Shown one piece after another: positions 18,442 to 27,700 of a stretch of DNA of 64,000 bases. The translations under genes were made by a program, and so were the position numbers. The notes under the pieces were generated by a model that did no database searches, was not told the DNA's origin, and saw only the letters and a list, made by a program, of their open reading frames with translations. The DNA lies in contig JASXSV010000008.1 of assembly GCA_030674915.1 (NCBI GenBank), positions 62,001-126,000 of the forward strand, given 5' to 3'. Positions within the stretch are counted from its first letter, which is position 1, and every line of letters begins with the position of its first letter. The DNA comes from Candidatus Endonucleibacter bathymodioli. GTDB lineage: Bacteria; Pseudomonadota; Gammaproteobacteria; Pseudomonadales; Endozoicomonadaceae.

Positions 18442-19518
18442 ATGCTTGATTTTATAAAATATTGGTTGAATCGTTATCTGTCTGATTATGAGGCGATGGT
18501 ATTATTGGTATTATTGGTATTTTGCTTTGTTATTGTATTGACAATGGGGGATATGTTGGCGCCAGTGTTTGCTGCATTGGTCTTAGCTTTTTTGATGCAG
18601 GGTATAATTAACTGGCTGGAGCGCATGGGTGCTGTTCACTTGGTATCTGTGAGTCTGGTTTTTGTAGGATTTGTGGCACTACTTTTGATATTTCTGTTGG
18701 TGATTGTCCCATTGATTTGGGAGCAAGCAACAAGTTTGTTAAATGAAGTTCCGAGAATGGTCCACGTTGGCTTGAAATTACTAAAGAGTCTACCTGAATT
18801 ATATCCAGGTCTTGTTTCTGAGAGTCAGGCGACACTTATTGCGGATACATTTAGTAATAGACTGGCAGGATTAGGGCAATGGGTATTGTCCTTCTTGTTA
18901 TCCAAACTACCGGGTGTATTGGGTTTGTTGATATACCTTATTCTCGTGCCTCTTTTGATTTTTTTCTTTCTGAAAGATAAGAATAAGCTTCTGCTCTGGG
19001 CTGGCAGTAGGCTGCCAACACGCCGTCGTTTAATCACCCAGGTAGCCGATGAGATGAATAGCCAAATCGCAAACTACATCCGAGGCAAGGCTATTGAGAT
19101 TGCTATTGTGAGTAGTACTTGCTTTATTTGTTTTGTTATACTCGGGCTCAATTATGCTGTTTTATTAGCTCTAATGGTTGGGTTGTCTGTGGTTATTCCA
19201 TACATTGGAGCTACGGTTGTGACGGTCCCGGTTGTTATCATTGGTTTTTTTCAATGGGGTTTTGGCAATGAACTTTTGGTATTAGTGGTTGTTTATAGTG
19301 TTATTCAGGCATTGGATGGTAATATATTAGTGCCTCTGCTCTTTTCTGAAGCTGTTAATTTGCATCCGGTGGCTATTATTATTGCAATATTGGTGTTTGG
19401 AGGCCTATGGGGATTTTGGGGTGTGTTTTTTGCGATACCGCTAGCTACTTTGTTAAAAGCCGTGATGAGTGCATGGCCTAAAGCTCAGGTGGCTTTGATA
19501 GCAAAAACTAGCCTTTAG
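18442..19518 (+). CDS. perM: PerM-like AI-2E family transporter
   Basis: Polytopic inner-membrane protein of the AI-2E transporter/PerM family (PF01594), proposed permeases whose real substrates are mostly unknown. 358 residues, about eight hydrophobic segments, a central soluble segment (PRMVHVGLKLLKSLPELYPGL) and the family motif PYIGATVVTVPVVIIGFFQWG, then VQ-type ALDGNILVPLLFSEAVNLHP and FGGLWGFWGVFFAIPLATLL. A GGGGGGG run sits five bases before the ATG. Convergent with bcp across a short palindromic repeat. Confidence 0.85.
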   Translation: MLDFIKYWLNRYLSDYEAMVLLVLLVFCFVIVLTMGDMLAPVFAALVLAFLMQGIINWLERMGAVHLVSVSLVFVGFVALLLIFLLVIVPLIWEQATSLLNEVPRMVHVGLKLLKSLPELYPGLVSESQATLIADTFSNRLAGLGQWVLSFLLSKLPGVLGLLIYLILVPLLIFFFLKDKNKLLLWAGSRLPTRRRLITQVADEMNSQIANYIRGKAIEIAIVSSTCFICFVILGLNYAVLLALMVGLSVVIPYIGATVVTVPVVIIGFFQWGFGNELLVLVVVYSVIQALDGNILVPLLFSEAVNLHPVAIIIAILVFGGLWGFWGVFFAIPLATLLKAVMSAWPKAQVALIAKTSL

Positions 19519-19531
19519 ATTGGTGCTGATG

Positions 19532-19594
19532 TATACCCGTTACCATTGAAGGTGATAGTAGTCACACCGCACACCTTCAATTTAAATTGGTATA
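19532..19594. repeat. Mini form of the dispersed repeat between convergent genes
   Basis: 63 bp: TATACCCGTTACCATTGAAG at one end and CACCTTCAAT...TTGGTATA at the other. ATTGAAGGTG and CACCTTCAAT can form a 10-bp stem. It sits between the convergent perM and bcp genes and could act as a bidirectional terminator. Confidence 0.7.
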
Positions 19595-19632
19595 GCTCCC
19601 GTGGATGCAGGGAATCATGTGGGGTGACATTG

Positions 19633-20100
19633 TTATTTAAATGCCTGAGTTGCTTGTAGCACGTCTTCAACGTGATTTTTAATTAAGACTTTTCGCCATT
19701 CGTGCTGCATGATGCCTGCGCGATCAATCAGAAATGTGCTTCGCTCTATGCCCATATGTTCTTTGCCGTAAAGAGTCTTCTTCTTTATAACATCAAAAAG
19801 AGTGCATAGTTTTTCATCGGTATCGGCTATGAGATCAAAAGGGAGGCTATATTTTTTTTTAAATTTCTCATGAGTCTGCAAGTTGTCTTTGGATACGCCA
19901 AAAATCAGGGTGTTGCTAGCTTTGAAATCCTCGTAGTGATGCTTGAAGGATAGTGCTTCGCTAGTGCAGCCTGGAGTATTGTCTTTTGGATAAAAAAACA
20001 ACACGATCTGACTCCCTGATAAGTCTGAGAGGGTGATGTTATTGTTTTCGGTAGTTTTTGAAGTAAAATCGGTAACCAGTTGACCAAGTAAAATGCTCAT
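19633..20100 (-). CDS. bcp: Peroxiredoxin Bcp (PrxQ type)
   Basis: Thiol peroxidase that reduces hydrogen peroxide and organic hydroperoxides in the cytoplasm using thioredoxin. The peroxidatic Cys is C45 in FFYPKDNTPGCTSEAL. Position 50, where E. coli Bcp has its resolving Cys, is Leu, so this is a one-cysteine form or uses another thiol (one Cys at about residue 97). 155 residues, full length. GGATGG precedes the ATG. I recall a bcp-dapA-bamC neighbourhood from Pseudomonas. Confidence 0.92.
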   Translation of the reverse strand: MSILLGQLVTDFTSKTTENNNITLSDLSGSQIVLFFYPKDNTPGCTSEALSFKHHYEDFKASNTLIFGVSKDNLQTHEKFKKKYSLPFDLIADTDEKLCTLFDVIKKKTLYGKEHMGIERSTFLIDRAGIMQHEWRKVLIKNHVEDVLQATQAFK

Positions 20101-20129
20101 TGACCATCCTTCGTTGCGTTGTTAAATGT

Positions 20130-20256
20130 AGTACACTTTTTCCCGAGAATGTGTGATGTTGTTGGTTGTTCTTATTCACTCCCAGCATCTATTACCTCTA
20201 GGCTGTGGGGTTTAGATCGGTGTCATTTACTTACGCCTTTAATGGAAACGAGTATA
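20130..20256 (-). repeat. Dispersed repeat, diverged copy
   Basis: AATGTGTGATGTTGTTGGTT, then GTGGGGTTTAG and CCTTTAATGGAAACGAGTATA match the consensus in reverse orientation; the left end is degraded. Confidence 0.6.
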
Positions 20257-20530
20257 GTTACTTTAAGTGTCCTATATAGTAGAACGGTTTAGCTTTTTGT
20301 GCGACTTTTCACGCAGCAGGTATTGGTTATATGAGTGTATTGTTTTCATTTGTTCAGATTGTGATTAATATCTTTTACGGAACTAGTAAGCATTGGTACC
20401 GTAAATATAGCGTGTCAACACCAGATTATAGGAAATATTGGTGAATGGCAAGGACATGGATTAAGCAGCCTAGTATCGTCAAAAAGTGAGATGGTATAGG
20501 AATGCTTGTTGTTTTTTTTTGCAAAAGCCT

Positions 20531-20655
20531 TATACGAGTCACTATTGAGGGCGCAAATAGGTGACAAATGAGCTAAACACCATGAGCATAGAGTAGTAGG
20601 TGGTTGGGTTGAGTGAGAGCGGATAGCAATCTACACCTTCAAGGGGATGGGTATA
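20531..20655 (+). repeat. Dispersed ~125-bp repeat, full copy
   Basis: 125 bp from TATACGAGTCACTATTGAGG to CACCTTCAAGGGGATGG and GTATA, with the interior marker GACAAATGAGCTAAACACC. It is about 80 bp upstream of dapA. Confidence 0.75.
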
Positions 20656-20732
20656 GATTAAACATAGTCCTGACAGTAAAATGAGGGACTTATTTGCAGG
20701 TGCCTTAATTTTAGTTTAGAGGTGGTAGAATA

Positions 20733-21608
20733 ATGATAACCGGTAGTCTTGTTGCTCTTGTTACGCCGATGCATGAAGATGGAGAAGTTGACTGGGAGCG
20801 GCTGCATAATCTGGTTGAGCTTCATATTAGCGAGAAAAGTGACGGTATTGTTGTCGTAGGTACAACAGGAGAGTCTGTAACGTTAACCATGCAGGAGCGC
20901 TGTGAGATTATTCGGCGAACTACTGATCAGGTTGGAGGAAGAATACCTGTTATCGCAGGCACAGGCACTAACTCAACCAGAGAAACAATTGATGCTTCGG
21001 CTGAGGCGAAAAGCCTAGGAGTAGATGCTTGCTTGTTGGTCACGCCCTACTACAACAAGCCAACTCAGGAGGGGTTATACCGTCATTATAAAACTGTGGC
21101 GGGGGCGGTTGCTATTCCTCATCTTTTGTATAATGTACCTAGTCGAACAGCAGTTGATCTGTTACCGGAAACCGTAGCTCGTTTGGCAGAGTTTGAGAAT
21201 ATTGTTGGTATTAAAGAAGCAACAGGTATTCTTGAGCGTGGTTGTCAGATCCGTGCATTATGCGGAAAGGATTTTGCAATTTATTCCGGTGATGATGCCA
21301 CGGGTATGGAACTGATGCTACAGGGTGCGAATGGTGTTATCTCAGTGACCAGCAATGTTGTACCTAAGATTATGGGTGAGCTCTGTATGTTAGCGATGAA
21401 AGGTGATCGAGATGCTGCCGAGGCGATTAATAACAGACTTAATATTCTTCATCAAAAGTTGTTTGTTGAGCCTAATCCTATTCCTGTTAAATGGGCATTG
21501 CAGGAAATGGGTTTGATCGACGGTGGTATTAGGTTGCCGCTGACACCTCTATCTACGACATGTCAGGCAGAGATTAGTCAGGTGTTGGTGCAACTGAGCC
21601 TGGTTTGA
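20733..21608 (+). CDS. dapA: 4-hydroxy-tetrahydrodipicolinate synthase
   Basis: Condenses pyruvate with aspartate semialdehyde, the first committed step to diaminopimelate and lysine, in the cytoplasm. The pattern is complete: GTTGES with Thr44/Thr45, YYNKPTQEG, Tyr133 in LLYNVPSRT and Schiff-base Lys161 in GIKEATG, matching E. coli numbering. 291 residues. GAGGTGG precedes the ATG. bamC follows after 33 bases, as in many gammaproteobacteria, suggesting cotranscription. Confidence 0.96.
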   Translation: MITGSLVALVTPMHEDGEVDWERLHNLVELHISEKSDGIVVVGTTGESVTLTMQERCEIIRRTTDQVGGRIPVIAGTGTNSTRETIDASAEAKSLGVDACLLVTPYYNKPTQEGLYRHYKTVAGAVAIPHLLYNVPSRTAVDLLPETVARLAEFENIVGIKEATGILERGCQIRALCGKDFAIYSGDDATGMELMLQGANGVISVTSNVVPKIMGELCMLAMKGDRDAAEAINNRLNILHQKLFVEPNPIPVKWALQEMGLIDGGIRLPLTPLSTTCQAEISQVLVQLSLV

Positions 21609-21641
21609 TTCTGATCCAATAAACCGAGAAAGGAACTCATT

Positions 21642-22784
21642 ATGAGACCGATGTTACAAAACTTACCATTGATGATTTGTGTTATCAGCCTTACTGGGTG
21701 TTCTGGTAAAGATGGGTATTTCCGGGATAAGTCCAATGATTATGTTAAAGAATACACAATAAGCCCCTTAAGTGTGCCAGAAGGAATGAATACCAAGCCG
21801 CTTGGATCAGTAATGATGATTCCACCAGCTACTGTAGTGGATATTGAATTAGCTGAGAAATTCAAGGTGCCAAGACCGGACCAGCGGTTGAAAAGCAAGT
21901 ACAGTGGAGATCAATATAGCGTTGAGCGTAGAGGAGATGATGTCTGGATAATAGCTTCGGGGAGTATGAATGAAGTATGGCTTCGTTTGGATGATTTTTT
22001 TAAATACATCAAACTTCCCCTAGTTATTCAAGACACATCTAAAGGTTTTTTGGAAACCGATTGGTTTAATTTTGGTAATGCGGATGACTATGGAGTTGTT
22101 TCTAGAGCTATAGGCAATATGGTCGGTATTTCTGATCTTGAGTTAATGGAAGACCGTTTCCAGCTTGAAGTGCGTCAAGGTGATGAAGATAGCGTATCTG
22201 AAATTCACATTCAGCATAAAGGTCGCTCACCTGTTAGTTCTGGCGATAAGCCTTTATCAGAACCTAGCAGCTGGGATAATCTTGGTGAGAGGAGCCAACG
22301 TATGAACGAAGCGCTGGCGTCAGACATGTTAGTCTTTTTAGTCGGAAGCAAAGGGGGTAGCTCTGTATCTCTTCTTGCGCAGGATCTTGATGCTGACACC
22401 AATACTGAGCTTACCCTGGATGGTAATGGTAATCCTCTTTTAAGCATAAAAGGGCTACCTTTTGGTCATAGTTGGTTAGCCATAGGTGATGCGTTAAGTT
22501 CGGCTGGTATCACTATCGTTGACAGGAATCAATCTATCGGTATTTATTATTTGTCGAAAGATTCAGAGGCAACTATTAAATCACAAGGAAAACCCGGTTT
22601 TTTTGCGAGACTGTTTTCTAGTAAGAAGGAAAAAGGTGTCGTTGAGCCAGAAATACTACACCTTAGGGTTAGTAAATTTCCTGATTCCATTCAGGTGTCA
22701 GTTGAAAAGGATTTGGCCACATCTGCGGACAAAGATCAGAGTCAGAAGCTCTTGGAGTTGGTCAGAGATAACTTGAAGTTATAG
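21642..22784 (+). CDS. bamC: Outer-membrane assembly lipoprotein BamC
   Basis: Lipoprotein subunit of the BAM complex that inserts beta-barrel proteins into the outer membrane. Signal peptide with lipobox LTGC (Cys at about residue 20), a short unstructured segment (IPPATV) and two helix-grip domains, of which VWLRLDDFFKYIKLPLVIQD and GFLETDWFN are typical. 380 residues, within the family range. AGAAAGGA precedes the ATG. Downstream of dapA, probably same operon. The purC gene I recall downstream in related genomes is absent. Confidence 0.88.
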   Translation: MRPMLQNLPLMICVISLTGCSGKDGYFRDKSNDYVKEYTISPLSVPEGMNTKPLGSVMMIPPATVVDIELAEKFKVPRPDQRLKSKYSGDQYSVERRGDDVWIIASGSMNEVWLRLDDFFKYIKLPLVIQDTSKGFLETDWFNFGNADDYGVVSRAIGNMVGISDLELMEDRFQLEVRQGDEDSVSEIHIQHKGRSPVSSGDKPLSEPSSWDNLGERSQRMNEALASDMLVFLVGSKGGSSVSLLAQDLDADTNTELTLDGNGNPLLSIKGLPFGHSWLAIGDALSSAGITIVDRNQSIGIYYLSKDSEATIKSQGKPGFFARLFSSKKEKGVVEPEILHLRVSKFPDSIQVSVEKDLATSADKDQSQKLLELVRDNLKL

Positions 22785-22854
22785 TCCTCACAGCTCACTG
22801 AGCGTCTGGCATAAAATTATTGGCAATGAAATTAGGTAGGCAATATACATCCGC

Positions 22855-22985
22855 CTATACTCATTTCTCTTGAAGGAGCGAGGCCTTGATTGCTCGCACC
22901 AACCTCAATCACCTGTTCCTCGTAGGCTTATGGGTTCGTTCGTTTGTCTCATGCTCTCAGATTTTGTAATGGTAACGGGTAGATA
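22855..22985 (-). repeat. Dispersed ~125-bp repeat, full copy, last before the island
   Basis: TATACTCATTTCTCTTGAAG at the left, CAACCTCAATCACCTGTTCC and TCGTAGGCTTATGGGTTCG inside, AATGGTAACGGGTA at the right. I saw no further copy until 59.9 kb. Confidence 0.75.
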
Positions 22986-23533
22986 CTGTTGGAGCATATC
23001 GATAGTCTGAGCACCAAATATGTTACCAAGTAGGCTATTGCCCTGTTTAAGCCAAGTAAAATCTGATTCACACGAGTGCAGAGAGTAATGGGAAAGAGCC
23101 TGTACATCATAAAGTGACGAGTAAGGTGCTGTCAGTAGTGTTTATTTTGCTAATTCTCCAAGTTCTTGGAAGCGAGAGCTGAGCAACAATATTAAAGTTG
23201 AACTGAGGCAAGATGTTCCAAAGAGTCAGGATCTCAAAAGTCACATAGGTAGTGGAGGGGAGATCCGTAAATAGGCTTAATTCTCGTCTAAGGATAAGAA
23301 TCTGGTGTGCAATCGCCTGATCGGCTGATGGTTTAGCTTAGGTTGTGATGTACTTTATATTTTAATATGCGAAATAAAAGGAAAAAGGGCTGGCGAGAAA
23401 ATGTACAAACTGGTAGCAAGCCTCTAATAATCGACAATAATGAAGGCTTAATTGAGTGCTCCACAAGGTTACCCACAGAAGCTGTGGGTAAGCAGGAAAG
23501 CCGTAAATATGCTCGTCAGTCGACTGGAGGCTG

Positions 23534-23649
23534 TAGATAAAACTGTGTAACTACTGCTAAGGATAAGCAGTATGAACAAAGAGTAGCTTGAAGTTTTCGC
23601 CTGAGAGGTCGTTAAAATCATCAAGACTGAGAGCTTGCTTAATTTCTAG
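23534..23649 (+). mobile_element. IS256-family remnant A (end plus first transposase codons)
   Basis: AACTGTGTAACTACTGC and TAAGGATAAGCAG match the copies at 34242 and 63212. The following frame, with a stop codon inside, reads EVFA*EVVKIIKTES, the N-terminal pattern of an IS256 mutator-type transposase (EFAREAVKTIKTES...). Confidence 0.6.
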
Positions 23650-23679
23650 TCAGCATGGATGTTGATGCGTTTTCTGGCT

Positions 23680-23880
23680 ATTAAAGAAGAGGTAGGCCAT
23701 TGGCATGGGATGCCGTTCACGGTCAAGATGGGTATGTTGTGATGCTGACTGAGTGCGTTTAGAAACTTCTTTTGATTGTACGAGTTAAAAATAGTGAGTA
23801 AGGCCGTAAACAAATACTTGAATCTTACGAGAGTATCGGTAAGACCATTGCTTTTGATCTCGAAAAATGAAATTGATGAG
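23680..23880 (+). mobile_element. IS30-type transposase remnant (catalytic region)
   Basis: Broken frames reading EEVGHWHGM, then AVHGQDGYVVMLTE and LLIVRVKN correspond to the GHWEVDTVHGQDG...LT segment around the first catalytic Asp of IS30-type transposases. Its closest relative in the window is the remnant at 60.1-60.6 kb. Confidence 0.55.
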
Positions 23881-24004
23881 GGCTAATGTCTAATCAAAAT
23901 GCGGCTACGAAAAGCCTTAAACTACTATGCTGTTGGAGGCTAGTCTAAATATGTTTCTCGAACCATATCTCAATACCCTGAGATAGTCGTCATGCAGTGG
24001 TTAG

Positions 24005-24345
24005 TCGGACACGGTCTTTCAGTTTATCTATCATCTTACTTGCGTGGGTGTTTTGTTGGTGACGTTCCTGCTCAAAATTATAAGGTTGCTTCGGGCTATA
24101 ATCTATAGCTCTCTATTTATAGGCAGCTATCTTTTGATGATACCCAAATCACGCCCTAAATATTGGCAATAACTCCATTTGAAATTCTTGCTTTATTCTT
24201 TGACCGAACCTGGTATCTTTCTTCTTGCGTCAGATGGGCATAGCGCTTATTCATAAGTGGTCTCATATTGGTTTTTGGTCGAATCGTGAGAGTGTCCGAT
24301 GGTTCAATTTTTTCAATATACGCACTTATGACTAAAATGCTGGAT
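24005..24345 (-). mobile_element. Degenerate copy of the 30.5-31.5 kb IS30 element
   Basis: Near-parallel to 31210-31550: the same GACGTTCCTGCTCAAAATTA region, CTTTCTTCTTGCGTCAGATG and the same outer end (GCACTTATGACTAAAAT). It encodes a frame-broken N-terminus of the transposase. Confidence 0.7.
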
Positions 24346-24684
24346 GTATATTGTTATAGGATTTCACAGTAGCTCCTTTTTTTAGGGTCAATTATAGAAT
24401 ATTTACATTTCCTCTTTAATGGGGAGAAATAGTGAACTTATATCTAAATTCATTGAATGTGTTGGATATGAGACACCATATAAAGCACGTAAAATATGCT
24501 CAGGATGTTATTAATAAGAAGGAGTAAGGTTAATGTGGCAATTGAATATTTAAGTTGCGCTTAGTACTCTGCTATAAACGACGATAACTTTCTAACCGGG
24601 CAGATGAATACTTAATGATTCAGAGCTGATTGATTATTGCAAACATCAGGAGTATACTGTTTTTTGGCGACCTGTACTGTATAT

Positions 24685-24714
24685 TGTAGCACACTGTAGC
24701 ACACTGTAGCACAC
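24685..24714 (+). repeat. Three 10-bp tandem repeats upstream of the first giant gene
   Basis: TGTAGCACAC three times in a row, ending about 27 bases before the predicted GTG start. The paralog at 53 kb lacks it. Confidence 0.7.
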
Positions 24715-24741
24715 TGTTGTATCAAATAGAGGTTGTTGATA

Positions 24742-27700
24742 GTGGGGATCTATATTTTGAATATATATAATTCTTTAGAAAGTTGGAAAAATGAATTGTA
24801 TCATGTATATAAACATATTTATACTGTGCTATATGGTATGTTTTTTATGTTGACATTGGTTTTTTCTAATCCGGCTTTTTCTGTTATTGAAGGTGAGTTT
24901 CATGATGGAGGTGGTAAAACTGGATGGAAGAAGCGTCAGATAAAAGAACTTTTTTTTGATAATATGATGAATCTTTATTCTTGCTGGCTAGACAAAAATA
25001 GAGTGAAAGGTGGAATAATTGGGTCTGCCGGTATAAAGATTATTAGTGGTGATAGTTCTTTAATAGGTATTAATGATATTGATATAGTTTTATGCGATAA
25101 GGAAAAAGCTGAAGATCTGATGAAATATCTAAATAGTGAAATACAAAAAGTTATATACGCTATTGCTGATAATAATTTACGTGGTTTGGTTAATATTGCA
25201 TTTCGTACTGTATGGACTAGGGAGGGGCTGTCAGATAAAACGCTAGAAAAAGGGCAAATAACTATGTTTGACATTAGTTCTAATGATCCCTTAGCTGCAG
25301 TAGATATTGTAGCAAAAGATTTTGATGGTGATGATATTATGTTTACTGCATGGGATTATCATTTTCAAACTGAATGTAATTTTGGCGATAAAAAAAATGT
25401 AGAAATTTCTGTTCTAACCCCGTTGAGTTATGCATCACTGGATGATAACTCGATGAAGAAAGATGTTGAGTATTTTAAAAAAGCTAAAGGTAATGAGGGG
25501 GGAATGTTAGGAGACACCATGGATGAAGTTATCTGTTCATGTCAAAACTTGTATAAAATAAGAAGTAGATTTGCTTTTTATCAAAAATTAAAAAAAGAAA
25601 AAAGTTATGATAAAATACTTATGGAGAAAATATATGAAGTATATGGTTCTTATGGTGCTTTGTTAAATGAGATAAATGAGATAAATGAAAAATCGCATAT
25701 AGTTAACGTAACGCATAAAAAGGCTTTTGACTTTGATTATGCGTTAGGTGACAGTTTGGGGGATAGGCCGCTATTAACACAGGTTGAATGGGAGAAAGTA
25801 TTAGGCAAAGATTTTGATGTATGTAACGTTGAGTTGGGAGATGACTGTTTTTGTTGCATAATTTCGAATGCTATCAACGGCAATTGCATGGTTAGGGAAA
25901 GGTTTTTAAGTACAGCCAATAGTTTGCTGTGTGAGGAGGTAGATGGTGAAACAGAGTATGTGACTCCAATGTTAGTAAGGAGTGTTATAAACAAATGGGT
26001 GACGGAGGTGATATGCGTTCTGTTGAATAAAAAATTTGATAAAGATGAGGTGTCTAGGTTTTTAGATTTGCCTTATGATTCAATTGATTATCTGATGTCT
26101 AGTGAGCACGATAAATCATCTAATAATGTTAAAGATGTCATAAGTTTTTTCGGCGAATCAGTTCCTCTTTTGCCTTTGGCATTATCAACAGGAATACCAT
26201 TTGTCGTTTTTTCTCCTGAAAAGCATGAAAGTAAGGTAACTGTAAGTTTATTTAATCCGGAAGATTCTTGGAATAAATGGCCAGATGTAATGAAAATTCT
26301 TGGTGAGAGTGAAAGTTTGATAGCAACAGAAAACACCATGGTTAAAGACGTGATGTTTATTTCTCACTCTGGTGAACATAAATATTATTTGTGTATGAAG
26401 AAATTTGATACAGCAAAAAGGATAGATCCACTGTTAATAGTAGAAGAAATATTGCTGGATAAAAACATCTTCCAATGTAGGGTTTGTCCAGACAAATTGT
26501 CTGAAGAGCTGGTTGCTGGTAGTAATGTTATGCCTATTATGGGTGATTCATTTCCTTTGGATAAAAAAGCTATTGAAGCAAATAATCATGATATATATGT
26601 GAGGTTGGTCAAAAAATGTATGGGTATATGCTTTAGTGAAAGTAATGGAATAGTTGGTAATACCCATGAGTCACAAGAAACAAGTACGGAAGAAGACATA
26701 AGTAGTCAGCCGATATCAATAGTAAATACAGAAGATAGTGGAGAGTTACATATAAATATAGATACTATATGTAGTCAAAGCTTGTTAGATGCAGATGCAG
26801 ATGCAAATGCAAAAGAAGTAGCAAGTATGACGGAAGAACTAAGAAATATGACTGAGAATATCTTGTTGGGTTTGGTAAAGATGGAAGATGTTTGTGGGAT
26901 GGAAGCTCGGTTAAGATGGAAAACGATAGAATGCAAACATAAGATACAATATGCTAAGAATATAGAGGAAATCAATAAAGTAATGACAGATGTATTTGAT
27001 GAGGTTAGTGAACCATGTCAACAGGGTCAATGTGTGGTGGATGGTAGGGTCGTTGTTAACTTGAATAAATGCTGTAGTGTTATAAAACTATTAATGAATG
27101 CTGATGACCTTGGTTGTCCTTTGGCACCACTCATCTTAGGTGTGTATCAGATGATTCAGTCTGATAGTAAATATCTTGATGTTAATGATATAGTTGGTAT
27201 TATCAAGTGCTTTATAAAATCAGCAGAAAGGGGGAATATACAGGCTCCAGCTTGCCTTTACTGGCTGGCTAAAATCACAGGTAGTACAGAAGCATTGAGT
27301 TTAAGTTTTTCTCTTTCAGCAATATTTAATAAGATTTTTTCAGATAAAATTTTAGCGTTGAATTTTGTTTTTACTGGAAACGACAATTTAGTTAAAGTAT
27401 GTAACAAACTTTGGTTGCCTGTTGCTCTTGGAAGGTGGAGTTATCAAAAAAAGAGTTCGAACGCGTCTAAGTTATTAGCTGCAGCCTACCATAGGTACTC
27501 TGAATTAGGAGAAGATTATTCGGGTTGGCAAATTGATCAACATCTAAGTGTGGTTGACCGTATTGCTTACGCATCACATTTAGCATTTTTTTATTTACAT
27601 AGTGGAGATAAGGAAATGTCGATGCAAGAGTTTAGAAAGGCAGCGCTTGCATATGTATGGTTGGTGCAAAAAACTGATGATATATCAGTGATTCCAAATA

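Larger units (their letters stand above)
22986..24732. other. Gene-free junction filled with decayed insertion sequences
   Basis: No intact gene. Recognisable are an IS256-type remnant (23534-23649), an IS30-type remnant on the plus strand (about 23680-23880) and an IS30-type remnant on the minus strand (about 24005-24345). 22986-23530 and 24346-24684 show nothing I can identify. Confidence 0.6.

Noticed and set aside
18190..18449. Two overlapping 69-codon frames before perM
   Set aside because: No ribosome binding site and no resemblance to the small TusA-type protein expected at this place.
24685..24714. Possible start of a CRISPR array
   Set aside because: Units are only 10 bp and contiguous, with no spacers and no cas genes nearby.
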